Counted from the first letter of the stretch, positions 1-8,336 are shown. The stretch: 28,478 bases of DNA from Pirellulaceae bacterium (GCA_022448645.1 JAKVBZ010000070.1:1-28478), one strand, 5' to 3'. Notes: generated by a model from the sequence alone, not told the origin. Program-made: numbers and translations.

Positions 1-195
1 GCACTATCTGCACCTATGGGTCCTACTTACCACGAAAGTGAAGCGATACCCAAAAAGAGGAAAACTGCCTAACGCCCACCAAGAACAGATGTCAGCCGGG
101 TTACCATTGTAGATGAAGTTACTTTTCAATTCACCACAATACTGTCACTGCGTGACGGAATGCGGCAAGAATCCAGCGCAGGCGACCAGGGAAAG

Positions 196-207
196 TTTCC
201 GCGGAAA
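196..207. repeat. 12-bp perfect palindrome downstream of the TrhO-RluA gene
   Basis: TTTCCGCGGAAA is a perfect palindrome about 50 nt beyond the stop codon of the TrhO-RluA fusion gene. The bases just to its left (GGAAAGTTTCC, 190-200) form a second overlapping palindrome, so two alternative hairpins share one arm. There is no clear U tract on the minus strand. It could be a 3' end structure or chance. Nothing else of note is visible in positions 1-259. Confidence 0.3.
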
Positions 208-259
208 ATATATTACACCCCTTCCGCAACAGTCATCCGGTTCCTGTCACACGACCGAT

Positions 260-2071
260 CTAATGGCCATTCCCGAATTCGAGATCGGCCCAGCAGGGCT
301 TCGGCGCGGTGAACTGAACTGGCTCCTTGGTGATCGGATGGCGAAATTCTAACTGCCATGCGTGAAGACACATGGGTGGTGCCTGGCAATCCAGCGTCTG
401 CATGCGTCCCAGCTCACCACCCGTTCTATAGACAGGATCACCTAGAACCGAAAAACCTAAAGACCACAAATGGATTCGAATCTGATTCGTACGACCAGTG
501 ATCGGCCGTGCCAGAATCAGCGACTCTCGTTCCAAAGAACAGCTTTCTAACAGCTCAAACTTTGTCAGCGCCGGCCGTCCCTGCGGATCGATCGTCCGTG
601 CCCCAGCTTGCTGAGGCTTTTCACTAATAGCAGTATCACATGCAAACGCTTTCTCGCGCGGACACCCATGCACACGTGCCAAGTACTGTTTTTTGACTGT
701 CCCTTCCTGAAACTGAGGTTGTAAACACGACGCGATCCGACGCGTCTTGGAAAAAACAACGACTCCTGATGTGTTGGCATCCAGGCGATGAGCATTCCTG
801 GGACAGATTGGATGATAAACGGTCCGTAAAATGTGCTGCAGTGTATTACGATGGAAACGGCCACTGGGGTGCATGGGCAAAGGCGCTGGTTTGTTCACGA
901 CAATGATGGCTTCGTCTTCAAACAGTATCTCCACAGCAACATTGACATCAGGTTCGACGGTTTCCGGAAGAATCCGCTCGTATCGCTCTGCGGTGTGCAC
1001 CATGTGGTCCGCCGTAACCGGCTCACCATTTCTCACCAGCTGGCCCGCTGCGCACACCTTGGCCCAAGTCTGTCGACCGACATGCGGATGAGAGGCATCC
1101 AAAAAATCGACCAGAGAATAGCTATCAAAACGAGCGGGCACATTGATGGGTAGACGATTCTCATACGGCTCGCTTCCGGGCAGTGGATCTGTTGCCAACC
1201 GAATCGCTCGCTGCCGCGACACCAGCCGTTCGCGCTGTTGTTGTTCCTGAGGAATAAAGCAATGGGGGCATGATTGCCCTAAGACATAATATGGTGACTG
1301 TTGATCGTCAGAGCTGAGAGGCGCTTGACAAGCAAAACATTGCTCCGTGGCAGTTTCGTTTAACTGAGCATCTACGGCAACCCGTTGGTCAAACACAAAG
1401 CATTCGCCTTGATAGTGGTCACCACCGCACTCCTCGAAGTACTTCAGTATCCCGCCGTCTAGCTGCAACACGTCTTCGACCCCCGCTTGTTGCAATACGG
1501 GCGCGGCCTTTTCACAGCGAATACCGCCGGTGCAAAACATCACTACCGGCTGCCCTTTCAGCTGAGAGTTCAATTGCTGGACTGCTTGTGGAAAATCACG
1601 AAAATGAGAAATTCCCGCAGGTATGGCACCTTCGAATGTCCCCAAAGCAATCTCATAGTCGTTGCGAACATCCAGCAATGAGAACACCCGGCCCTCGTCC
1701 AACCACCGCTTTAGCTCCGTGGCAGTAATCTTTGGTGCCGCATTCTTCTCGGGAACAATATCAGGCAACCCACATGGAATGATTTCACGTTTGATCCGCA
1801 CAAGCATGCGGTGAAACGGCTGCCGGTCACTGAGGCTACGCTTGACCTCGATTTCCGCAAAACGAGTATCCTGAGTCAGATCGTGCAAGAACGCGTCTGC
1901 ATCATCGGCCTCGCCGGCCACGAAGAAATTGATCCCTTCGGGCGCTATCAGAATCGTGCCTCGTAGCCGGTGAGAACGACTCAGGTCACGCAGTTCCTTG
2001 CGCAGTTGTTCCAAGTCGTCCAGAGCGACGAAGCGATAGGCTGCCAGATTGACAATATGGTCCACGGACAT
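260..2071 (-). CDS. trhO: Fusion protein: TrhO-type tRNA uridine-34 hydroxylase (rhodanese fold) + RluA-type pseudouridine synthase
   Basis: This is one uninterrupted 603-aa frame with two RNA-modification modules. Residues 1 to about 275 match the TrhO/YceA (UPF0176) family, which makes 5-hydroxyuridine at the tRNA wobble position. They comprise an N-terminal acylphosphatase-like part with APEGIN at 43-48, a rhodanese domain with catalytic loop CTGGIRC (C180, C186), and the family's C-terminal cysteines C245, C248, C268 and C271. Residues about 305-370 look like an S4-type RNA-binding region. Residues about 380-590 are an RluA-family pseudouridine synthase with motif HRLDANTSG; D431 is the expected catalytic Asp. 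Single TrhO proteins are usually about 250-350 aa, so the extra length is all synthase. The ATG has no Shine-Dalgarno sequence. It starts 18 bp after the desaturase stop and is probably co-transcribed with it. Which RNA the synthase half modifies cannot be read from sequence. Confidence 0.9.
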   Translation of the reverse strand: MSVDHIVNLAAYRFVALDDLEQLRKELRDLSRSHRLRGTILIAPEGINFFVAGEADDADAFLHDLTQDTRFAEIEVKRSLSDRQPFHRMLVRIKREIIPCGLPDIVPEKNAAPKITATELKRWLDEGRVFSLLDVRNDYEIALGTFEGAIPAGISHFRDFPQAVQQLNSQLKGQPVVMFCTGGIRCEKAAPVLQQAGVEDVLQLDGGILKYFEECGGDHYQGECFVFDQRVAVDAQLNETATEQCFACQAPLSSDDQQSPYYVLGQSCPHCFIPQEQQQRERLVSRQRAIRLATDPLPGSEPYENRLPINVPARFDSYSLVDFLDASHPHVGRQTWAKVCAAGQLVRNGEPVTADHMVHTAERYERILPETVEPDVNVAVEILFEDEAIIVVNKPAPLPMHPSGRFHRNTLQHILRTVYHPICPRNAHRLDANTSGVVVFSKTRRIASCLQPQFQEGTVKKQYLARVHGCPREKAFACDTAISEKPQQAGARTIDPQGRPALTKFELLESCSLERESLILARPITGRTNQIRIHLWSLGFSVLGDPVYRTGGELGRMQTLDCQAPPMCLHAWQLEFRHPITKEPVQFTAPKPCWADLEFGNGH

Positions 2072-2089
2072 GAAGGAGACACGGCGCCG

Positions 2090-3106
2090 TCACTTGTTGG
2101 CTTCACGACGTTGCTTGTAGTCAACCACGTGCCAAGCCAAACCGAGACGTCTCATCAATCGTATCACCAAAAACGTCGTGTCGATTTCCCACCAGCGGTG
2201 ACCATGCATGGCCATACTCGGGTACGCATGATGGTTGTTATGCCAGCCTTCGCCGTAGGTCAACAAAGCGACCCACCATAAGTTACGGCTGTTGTCTTTG
2301 GTGACGTAATTACGATAACCCCACATGTGACTGGCCGAATTGACAAGCCAAGTACTATGCATCACGAAAGCCAGACGTACGAAAACTCCCCAAACAAGAA
2401 ACGAAGTAGCCATCGCTGTCCCGCCCAGCCAATAACCGATCCCAAACAACATCACACTGAAAATAAAGTTCAGCGGCAGGAACCCATATACCAAAGAAGC
2501 CAAGACGCGATCATTCAGAATATCACGCGCCCACCGCTGGATATGCTGAGTCCGTACTGGGCCTGGAGTTGTCCAGGCAATCCAAAAGATATGACTCCAC
2601 CAAGCTCCGTCATTGGGAGAATGCGGGTCGCCGTCTTCGTCGCTGTGCGCATGATGCTTGCGATGATTGGCAACCCAATCAGCTGGGGATCCTTCGCCAC
2701 CCAAACATCCCACCGCCCCTAACAACCAACGCACGGGCGCATACGTTTTGAAGCTGCCATGTGTCAACAAACGATGGTATCCCAGACAAATGCCAATACC
2801 ACCTGTCAACCAATGCAATCCCAGGGTCAGCACCAAAGCTTGCCACGTAAAAGTAAACGGGGCCGCCAGTAAGCCAACATGAATCAGAACGAGCCAGCCT
2901 ACGATGGGCCAACACAATCCGTTTGCCAGCTTTACCTTTCGAGCATTCGCTGGTTGTTCCATCTTCGAGGTCGACACCACCTGCCCAGCACTTGCTAGTG
3001 CAACATCGGAATGCGAAAAAGACTCAGGATCAGCATTCTTGGTGCTTTTCTTGATCTTTTGTCCGGACGGATTATCTTTTGTATCTGGCTCGATGACGGT
3101 AGCCAC
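2090..3106 (-). CDS. Membrane fatty acid (acyl-CoA/acyl-lipid) Delta-9-type desaturase
   Basis: The product inserts a double bond into a long-chain acyl group using a di-iron centre, and probably adjusts membrane fluidity. The 338-aa protein shows the three histidine boxes of the stearoyl-CoA desaturase/OLE1 family: HRLLTH (111-116), HRKHH (148-152) and HNNHH (289-293, in a GEGWHNNHH context). Hydrophobic segments lie at about 65-83, 88-108, 202-226 and 230-250. The first 60 residues are hydrophilic and not recognisable. The start is a GTG, chosen because AAGGAG (minus strand, 3113-3118) sits 6 nt upstream; an ATG overlapping it by 2 nt is out of frame. The TrhO-RluA fusion gene begins 18 bp downstream. 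Family assignment is firm; the exact substrate and double-bond position are inferred. Confidence 0.93.
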   Translation of the reverse strand: MATVIEPDTKDNPSGQKIKKSTKNADPESFSHSDVALASAGQVVSTSKMEQPANARKVKLANGLCWPIVGWLVLIHVGLLAAPFTFTWQALVLTLGLHWLTGGIGICLGYHRLLTHGSFKTYAPVRWLLGAVGCLGGEGSPADWVANHRKHHAHSDEDGDPHSPNDGAWWSHIFWIAWTTPGPVRTQHIQRWARDILNDRVLASLVYGFLPLNFIFSVMLFGIGYWLGGTAMATSFLVWGVFVRLAFVMHSTWLVNSASHMWGYRNYVTKDNSRNLWWVALLTYGEGWHNNHHAYPSMAMHGHRWWEIDTTFLVIRLMRRLGLAWHVVDYKQRREANK

Positions 3107-3112
3107 ATTCAG

Positions 3113-3118
3113 CTCCTT
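3113..3118 (-). promoter_or_regulatory. Strong Shine-Dalgarno (AAGGAG) that fixes the GTG start of the desaturase
   Basis: On the minus strand AAGGAG is followed by 6 nt and then GTG (3106-3104). It decides in favour of the GTG over the overlapping out-of-frame ATG at 3108-3106. Confidence 0.7.
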
Positions 3119-3275
3119 GGAAGAATTTTGGATTGCTCATTACCCACTGCTAACGTTTCGCCAGAAATTGTATGTGATATCGGTACTCCCGTTGTTAGGA
3201 AGACGTCACGATGGTGTAAAAGTTATGTAATTGTTGGTAAACCAGGCAGTGGACCAAGAATGGGCTTGAATCGAG

Positions 3276-3292
3276 GTTTTTCCACGAAAAAC
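3276..3292. repeat. Inverted repeat GTTTTTC-CAC-GAAAAAC upstream of the desaturase
   Basis: Two perfect 7-bp arms flank a 3-nt centre. A G-T wobble and an A-T pair extend the stem if read as RNA. It lies about 170 bp upstream of the desaturase start, where an operator for a lipid regulator could sit, but it may equally be a weak terminator or chance. Confidence 0.35.
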
Positions 3293-3502
3293 TTACATCA
3301 AGGCCGGTCATCATCTGGATAACCAGGTGGAATGCGCAACCTAGACACCCTTTGAGGCCACAAAGTCCGGGCATTCAGAAAGGAGCTGCACTCACCTCGA
3401 TGAAGACAGCGCCAAATCCCTCGAGGGCCCGATTTTCGCTTGGTAAGCAGCACGGTCTCGCCGGCCCAAGCATCAACAGAATACGTCCTACAAATTCTGC
3501 TG

Positions 3503-3525
3503 AGGGCAAATTGAAGACCTGCCCT
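3503..3525 (-). terminator. Possible terminator hairpin after the zinc-ribbon membrane protein gene
   Basis: On the minus strand, 12 nt beyond the TAA stop, AGGGCA and TGCCCT form a 6-bp stem around an 11-nt loop. A second AGGGCA copy overlaps the stop codon and could pair with the same arm. There is no U tract, so this is a tentative 3' structure. Confidence 0.3.
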
Positions 3526-3537
3526 AGGTGACTGCCC

Positions 3538-4467
3538 TTATTCTCGATCGGCTTGCAGAAAGATCAAAAACTTCTCGTTACCTGCATCGGTCAAACTCAG
3601 TTCGACTTCGTCACGCAACGTGCTTACGAACGTATCACTGTCGCACCGCTCAACCGCTTTGCAAAACCAATCCCCAGCGTCTTCCACTTGCCAACTCGGC
3701 ATCACCTGATCAATGATTGCCGCTAAGAGCAACGCCATGTTTTGGTCTTCAAAGCTACCAGCAACCATGACTGATTCAACTTCAGCATCGGGGCCTCGGA
3801 TCGTAATCTCAATACCGGCAATCTCCGCCTTCATCTCTTCCAGGTCTCCGGTGAACTGATCCCTTTCATAAAAGGTTGCATCGACATACTCTTGAATGGC
3901 ATGCACCAGTTGTCCACGTTCTACCCCCAGGCCGGGCGGCAAAGGCTCCACAGCATTTTTCACCGCCTCATTCACAGATTCCTGCATCGTCGTTTGTAAA
4001 ACTTCCTGGACTGCGGAATGCACGATGCCCTCTATCTTTTCTGAAGCTATCCTAGAAGCTCTCATTTCGCTGGAGACCGAAACCACTTGTTCGTGGGGCG
4101 TCACAGCCTGCAACTCCAACGTTTCATCGTCCGCTACAACCATCAATTTCATGTCACTGACACCGTTACGAACAAATCGGGTAAGTTCCTGATCTAACGT
4201 CAGCAGCCACCCTGGCATCCGATATCCGTAGACGACTTCTGGTAGAAGTTTTGGTTTGAAGATCAGAGCAGCGCTCGCCCCAACAAAGATCAGAAACGCG
4301 CACCAAACAATCCTTTGTCTCCATTTGGCCCTTTTGCGACGGCTATTGGAATCGTCGCTTGGAACTTGAATAGGCGCCAGACAATAGGGGCAAGCTACGG
4401 TTTGGCCGGCCAGCTGAGAAACAGGTCCAATGGGACCGTGACAGTGTTCACATTTCCATTGCTTCAT
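3538..4467 (-). CDS. Zinc-ribbon, single-pass membrane protein of unknown function
   Basis: I do not recognise the family. The ATG at 4467 gives 309 aa and puts a CxxC-x16-CxxC zinc ribbon right at the N-terminus (C6, C9, C26, C29); the frame stays open upstream but that part looks unconserved. A basic linker (43-52, RRKRAKWRQR) precedes one transmembrane helix (about 53-70), so the zinc ribbon should be cytoplasmic and the remaining roughly 235 residues outside. The outer part is acidic and contains a helical stretch (about 135-175) of alternating hydrophobic residues, then a region at 205-260 that may be a second domain. The layout resembles a small signal-sensing or scaffold protein, but no function can be assigned. 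It lies downstream of aroA-udgb with a 150-bp gap and may be transcribed separately. Confidence 0.75.
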   Translation of the reverse strand: MKQWKCEHCHGPIGPVSQLAGQTVACPYCLAPIQVPSDDSNSRRKRAKWRQRIVWCAFLIFVGASAALIFKPKLLPEVVYGYRMPGWLLTLDQELTRFVRNGVSDMKLMVVADDETLELQAVTPHEQVVSVSSEMRASRIASEKIEGIVHSAVQEVLQTTMQESVNEAVKNAVEPLPPGLGVERGQLVHAIQEYVDATFYERDQFTGDLEEMKAEIAGIEITIRGPDAEVESVMVAGSFEDQNMALLLAAIIDQVMPSWQVEDAGDWFCKAVERCDSDTFVSTLRDEVELSLTDAGNEKFLIFLQADRE

Positions 4468-4617
4468 GACATCACTTTCCCGTTTGGGATGCCACCTTCG
4501 ACTACGTTTATCGAGCCTGGCAGTTTCCTCTCGATTCCAATGCTTTTTTTGCGCATAGTGACACGCAGTCACCTGTATCGGTTGTAACGCTTTTACCGCA
4601 TGAGCCTGATTTGTCGG

Positions 4618-5295
4618 CTAGCCATCAATCTGCCGCCTGGCACTAGCAAAGACAGCATCCAGCATGGATTCCGTCAGTCGACCGGTGAATGTGTTTTGTT
4701 GGCTCGGGTGATAACTCCCTAGCAACCACCGGGACTCCGTTAAAGCAACTTCAGCTCCATGGCCAAACCGCGGGCGTTTGCCCGTGATCCAGCCTTCTTT
4801 CAGACTGTACTTGACAACCGTTTGCCAGGCGATCTGCCCCAGCGCCACAATGACCTTGGCGGGAACCAGCGACAAGGTCTCGTGGAACCAGTGTGCGCAA
4901 TGGTCTAGTTCGGTTGCCAGTGGTCGGTTTCCTGGAGGCGCACAATGGCAGACGGCAGTAATGGCACAATGATGCAGTCGGAGGCCATCATCCAGCGAGG
5001 CGGACTCGGCTTGGTTCGCAAAACCGGCTCGATGTAGCGCTCGATAGAGCCAGTCGCCGCTTCGATCTCCCGTAAACATCCGTCCGGTACGATTCGCACC
5101 GTGAGCCCCGGGAGCCAAACCCACTAACAACAACCGGGCCTGAGGATCACCGAAATTCGGAACCGGACGCCCCCAGTAATCCCAATCTATGTAGGCTCGG
5201 CGTTTCACTCGAGCGACCTCTTGGCAGTGTTCGATCAAACGTGGACATTGCTGGCACGCAATCACGTTGTCGTTGAGCTCCTGCCAGGTAGACAT
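4618..5295 (-). CDS. udgb: Family 5 uracil-DNA glycosylase (UDGb type), 4Fe-4S protein
   Basis: The product excises uracil and related deaminated bases from DNA to start base excision repair. The 225-aa protein has motif 1 [19 protein letters not shown] (59-77) and motif 2 [13 protein letters not shown] (196-208), which are characteristic of family 5. In that family the usual catalytic polar residue of motif 1 is replaced by Ala, as seen here. Four cysteines (C14, C17, C118, C133) are placed as in the [4Fe-4S] cluster of families 4 and 5. AAGGGTG lies before the ATG with suitable spacing. The gene starts 3 bp after aroA ends, so the two are almost certainly co-transcribed. There is no obvious functional link between the neighbours. 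Confidence 0.92.
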   Translation of the reverse strand: MSTWQELNDNVIACQQCPRLIEHCQEVARVKRRAYIDWDYWGRPVPNFGDPQARLLLVGLAPGAHGANRTGRMFTGDRSGDWLYRALHRAGFANQAESASLDDGLRLHHCAITAVCHCAPPGNRPLATELDHCAHWFHETLSLVPAKVIVALGQIAWQTVVKYSLKEGWITGKRPRFGHGAEVALTESRWLLGSYHPSQQNTFTGRLTESMLDAVFASARRQIDG

Positions 5296-5298
5296 CGT

Positions 5299-6570
5299 TC
5301 ACCCTTTTGCCAATTTTCGCAAGTCATCAAAAAAACCAGGATAAGTTTTGGCAGTGCAACCAGGATCGTTGATTGCGACGCCCGATTGGCAAAGTCCGGC
5401 AATCGCGAAGCTCATCGCCATACGGTGGTCGTTGTACGTGTCAATCACTGCCGGTTTCATGGTTCCCGGGATGACCTGCAAACCATCCTCCAGCTCATGC
5501 ACCTTGGCCCCCAGTTTTCGCAGTTCACGGGCCAGATCGCCAATGCGATCGGTTTCTTTATGTCGGATGTGTCCTACTCCGCGAATGGTCGTCGGTCCTT
5601 CGGCGAACAACGCGACGACCGCCAGGGTCAACACGGTGTCGCTGATGTCATTCATGTCGACAACGATACCCTTGAGACGACTTCCGGTGACTTGAATACC
5701 GGTGGGAAGATACTTTACCTGACAACCCATTTGTGCCAGGCAATCACAAAACCGCACGTCCCCTTGGAGGGCGTCGGCCGTGAGTCCCTCCACCAGGACC
5801 TTCCCCTGCGTCACGGCGGCTGCAGCCCAGAAGTAACTGGCCGCCGAAGCATCTGGTTCGATGTCGTATTGGGTGGCACGATATGCGACGCCTGACGGAA
5901 AACGGAACTCGTGAAGGCTGTCCTGGGATACCGTCACGCCAAAATCACGCATCACTTCCAAGGTCATGGCTACATACGGAGTCGACACAAGCGGACCTTC
6001 CACGTGCACGACGGTCTCGGATTTCGTAAAAGGGCATACCATGAGCATCGCGCTCAGGTATTGGCTGGAGATGTCACCCGCCACCGTGGTCGTACCTCCC
6101 GGCAAACCAGCAGCCTGCACCACAACAGGTGGACATTCGGTGTCCAACTCACTTCGGGCATTCGCCCCCAGACCGTTCAGCGCCCGTAGCAAGTGGACAA
6201 TCGGTCGCTCCCTCATTCGAGGGATTCCGTCCAGCCGAAAATGGCCTTGTCCCAAAGTCACCAGGGCAGTGAGAAATCGAACGGTCGTACCGCTGTTGGC
6301 CACGAACAGGTCTGCGGATTCACACGGCACACGCCCTCCACATCCTGTCACTTCACACACACCTGCATCCACGTTGTGGCTCAACGAAAAACCGAGACGC
6401 CGCAAAGATTCGACCATCACGGCAGTGTCCTCACTGGCAAGGACACCGGACAGACGAGATGTCCCGTCAGCCAACGCCGCACAGACAAGCGCACGGTTGG
6501 TAATACTCTTGGACCCTGGAGGACGGATGCTACCTACCACAGGACCTCTTGGCTCGATCATCTCACACAT
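5299..6570 (-). CDS. aroA: 3-phosphoshikimate 1-carboxyvinyltransferase (EPSP synthase)
   Basis: This is the sixth step of the shikimate pathway: it joins phosphoenolpyruvate to shikimate-3-phosphate in the cytoplasm. Using the ATG at 6570 the protein is 423 aa, the usual length. A GTG at 6597 would add nine residues and an ATG at 6561 would remove three; neither has a strong ribosome site. Numbered from the GTG, the diagnostic motifs are PGSKSITNRAL (27-37), NSGTTVRFL (101-109), GDISSQYLSAM (174-184), the aspartate of MNDISD (315-320), HKETDR (346-351) and DHRMAM (390-395). These cover the substrate-binding and catalytic residues of a normal enzyme. It leads a tight pair with udgb. The opposite-strand FHA-EAL gene is divergent about 580 bp away. 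Confidence 0.95.
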   Translation of the reverse strand: MCEMIEPRGPVVGSIRPPGSKSITNRALVCAALADGTSRLSGVLASEDTAVMVESLRRLGFSLSHNVDAGVCEVTGCGGRVPCESADLFVANSGTTVRFLTALVTLGQGHFRLDGIPRMRERPIVHLLRALNGLGANARSELDTECPPVVVQAAGLPGGTTTVAGDISSQYLSAMLMVCPFTKSETVVHVEGPLVSTPYVAMTLEVMRDFGVTVSQDSLHEFRFPSGVAYRATQYDIEPDASAASYFWAAAAVTQGKVLVEGLTADALQGDVRFCDCLAQMGCQVKYLPTGIQVTGSRLKGIVVDMNDISDTVLTLAVVALFAEGPTTIRGVGHIRHKETDRIGDLARELRKLGAKVHELEDGLQVIPGTMKPAVIDTYNDHRMAMSFAIAGLCQSGVAINDPGCTAKTYPGFFDDLRKLAKG

Positions 6571-6597
6571 GCCAGGCTCAGGATCAGAGGCGTTCAC

Positions 6598-7150
6598 AAA
6601 AAACTCGTATGGTGAAAACTAAAGGAATTGGAATCAATGTTTTAAGGCGTTGGCAGCCGCAAATGTTCGCCTCGGGTATGACAGCGGGACGAATTCTATA
6701 CTGTGATTTGCCTGTGGCTAGCGCCCCATATTGCTCTTTTTGGTATCCGATCCGTTATCTCTTCTAGCAGACTGGCATTGGGCCAGCGCCGACGATTTGC
6801 CAGCAATTAGCCCGATCCAATTCACACAGGTGCTCCCCACGCACGCATCCATCCGTCACGACCATACCAATCGACAAGAGCAAGCCAACCCTCATCTATC
6901 TTATACTGGCGGCACTCTCCGCGAAATCCAGCTAGTTCTCGTCATCACAACTGCTATCTCCGGCATTTCTGTCCGGCGGTGGTGCGCCCGTGTGGAGCCG
7001 AACACGAATATTGATTCTAGGCAACCGATTCGTGCGGTTTCGGCTTGGCAACGTGCTAAATTTATATTACGTCCACGGGTTTTCCGCGTTGAAAAAACTC
7101 TACGGACATCGTCCACGACAGGCAACTTCCCGCCATCTGGGAAACGATTG
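6598..7150. other. Divergent intergenic region between aroA and the FHA-EAL gene
   Basis: This stretch of roughly 550 bp should carry promoters in both directions. The FHA-EAL frame remains open back to 6731 with a TTG, but its translation there lacks any recognisable domain and reads like non-coding sequence. TATACT occurs at 6697 and 6902, each without a well-spaced -35 partner, so I do not call promoters. Confidence 0.55.
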
Positions 7151-8284
7151 ATGACAAAATTCGGCAAACACGAAGAGCCTACACTCACCGGCCATTGGGG
7201 TCTGAAGGGTCGTTTGCGTCCCGAAGACGACATCCAGTATCGTCGGATCGCAGTCAGCCCATTCATCATCGGGCGTCAAGCAGATGTGTCTCTCTGCCTA
7301 CCATTTAATACCGTGTCTGGGCAACATGCCGAAATCGTCATCGACCCGGATCAACTCATATTACGAGACTTAGGCAGCACCAATGGCACCTATGTCAACG
7401 GCGCCCCCGTCTGCTCCGATGTAGTGCTGAGGGAAGGCGACCTGATTCAATTCGCCGACATAGCTTTCCGCATTTGCCAAGAAACAGTTGATTTGCAGCG
7501 TCATGCGACCGTCTCCAGCACCGGCGTCTGCGACTTAGCATTTTCATTGATGCAATTCGATCGTCTAATGGAACGAGAAGCCGTCATTCCGTACTTCCAG
7601 CCACTGGTGACACTTCCCACTCGCAAGACAATCGGCTACGAAGTTCTAGGGCGCAGCAACCTCTACGGCCTGGAAACTCCCAAAGACATGTTTCTGGCTG
7701 CCAGCCAGTTGAACCTCGAAGCCGAACTGAGCCGCCTGTTCCGGATGCACGGAATTGCCAATAGCCGCGGGTTTCCTGAGACTCTCAACCTGTTTGTGAA
7801 TACACACCCGATAGAGGTAGTGGACTCCGGATTACTGGAATCGTTAAGAGAACTGCGACAGCTGTTTCCCAAACCGCTCATCACGCTGGAGATACACGAA
7901 TCGGCCGTGACAGACCAGAAACAAATGGCAGAACTCCGCGTCGCTCTCGACGTACTCAATATGCAATTGGCATATGACGATTTTGGAGCGGGCCAGTCGA
8001 GACTCTCGGAACTCGTAACCGTTCGCCCTGACTATTTAAAGTTCGACATGCACATGATACGGAACATTGACAAAGCACCAGCTCCTAACCAACGTATGCT
8101 CAAGGGCTTGGTAGACATCGCTTTGGACCTGGAAATCGTCCCGTTGGCTGAAGGCATCGAAACCGAAGGAGAACACGAGACGTGTTGCCAAATCGGCTTC
8201 CAAATGGCGCAAGGTTACTTCTATGGCCGGCCGGTATCCGCTCGGTCGGTCGAACAAGAATCCTGGAACCGAATTCTTGTTTAG
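7151..8284 (+). CDS. FHA-EAL protein, probable c-di-GMP phosphodiesterase
   Basis: The 377-aa protein, from the ATG at 7151, has an FHA phosphothreonine-binding domain (about 35-105; GR 41-42, SGQH 56-59, LGSTNGTYVNG 74-84) joined to an EAL domain (about 138-370). All EAL residues I can align look intact: E164 (EVLGR), N217, E247 (LEIHE), D276-D277 (DDFG), K297, E334 (EGIE) and Q354 (QGY). It is therefore expected to hydrolyse cyclic di-GMP to pGpG. There is no GGDEF domain, no signal peptide and no membrane segment. The FHA domain suggests that a phosphorylated partner, probably a Ser/Thr kinase target, places or controls the enzyme. A flagellar regulatory block lies about 7 kb away, but a link is only an inference. 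The start is chosen by domain limits; the ribosome site is weak. Confidence 0.9.
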   Translation: MTKFGKHEEPTLTGHWGLKGRLRPEDDIQYRRIAVSPFIIGRQADVSLCLPFNTVSGQHAEIVIDPDQLILRDLGSTNGTYVNGAPVCSDVVLREGDLIQFADIAFRICQETVDLQRHATVSSTGVCDLAFSLMQFDRLMEREAVIPYFQPLVTLPTRKTIGYEVLGRSNLYGLETPKDMFLAASQLNLEAELSRLFRMHGIANSRGFPETLNLFVNTHPIEVVDSGLLESLRELRQLFPKPLITLEIHESAVTDQKQMAELRVALDVLNMQLAYDDFGAGQSRLSELVTVRPDYLKFDMHMIRNIDKAPAPNQRMLKGLVDIALDLEIVPLAEGIETEGEHETCCQIGFQMAQGYFYGRPVSARSVEQESWNRILV

Positions 8285-8311
8285 CCAGCCTGAGGATGAG
8301 CAACGTAGCCT

Positions 8312-8336
8312 AGAACAAGCACGGAAGTGCGGTTCT
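8312..8336 (+). terminator. Terminator-like hairpin after the FHA-EAL gene
   Basis: Starting 27 nt past the stop, AGAAC-AA-GCAC-GGAA-GTGC-G-GTTCT forms a two-part stem (5 bp and 4 bp around a small internal loop) closed by a GGAA tetraloop of the GNRA type. The following sequence is mixed rather than U-rich. Its place between two converging genes supports a 3' end role. Confidence 0.5.

Larger units (their letters stand above)
3119..3537. other. Intergenic region between the zinc-ribbon gene and the desaturase
   Basis: No believable gene lies in these roughly 420 bp. The region must hold the 3' end of the zinc-ribbon membrane protein gene and any separate promoter of the desaturase operon. 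Visible structures are a terminator-like inverted repeat (3503-3525), a 10-bp palindrome CCCTCGAGGG (3418-3427) and an AT-rich inverted repeat (3276-3292). I found no convincing -35/-10 pair. Confidence 0.6.

Noticed and set aside
113..352. 79-aa plus-strand open frame at the left edge
   Set aside because: It overlaps the 3' end of the TrhO-RluA gene on the other strand and its translation resembles no protein.
460..490. GATTCGAATC stretch as a tRNA T-loop
   Set aside because: It lies inside the TrhO-RluA coding sequence with no cloverleaf around it.
5299..6570. Class II (glyphosate-insensitive) EPSP synthase
   Set aside because: The active-site motifs I can read do not give a clear class II pattern, so no resistance claim is made.
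6695..6907. TATACT elements as promoters between aroA and FHA-EAL
   Set aside because: Neither has a -35-like hexamer at 16-18 bp spacing.
6731..7150. 140-residue N-terminal extension of the FHA-EAL frame from a TTG
   Set aside because: The extension has no domain and a non-coding-like composition; the ATG at 7151 sits correctly before the FHA domain.
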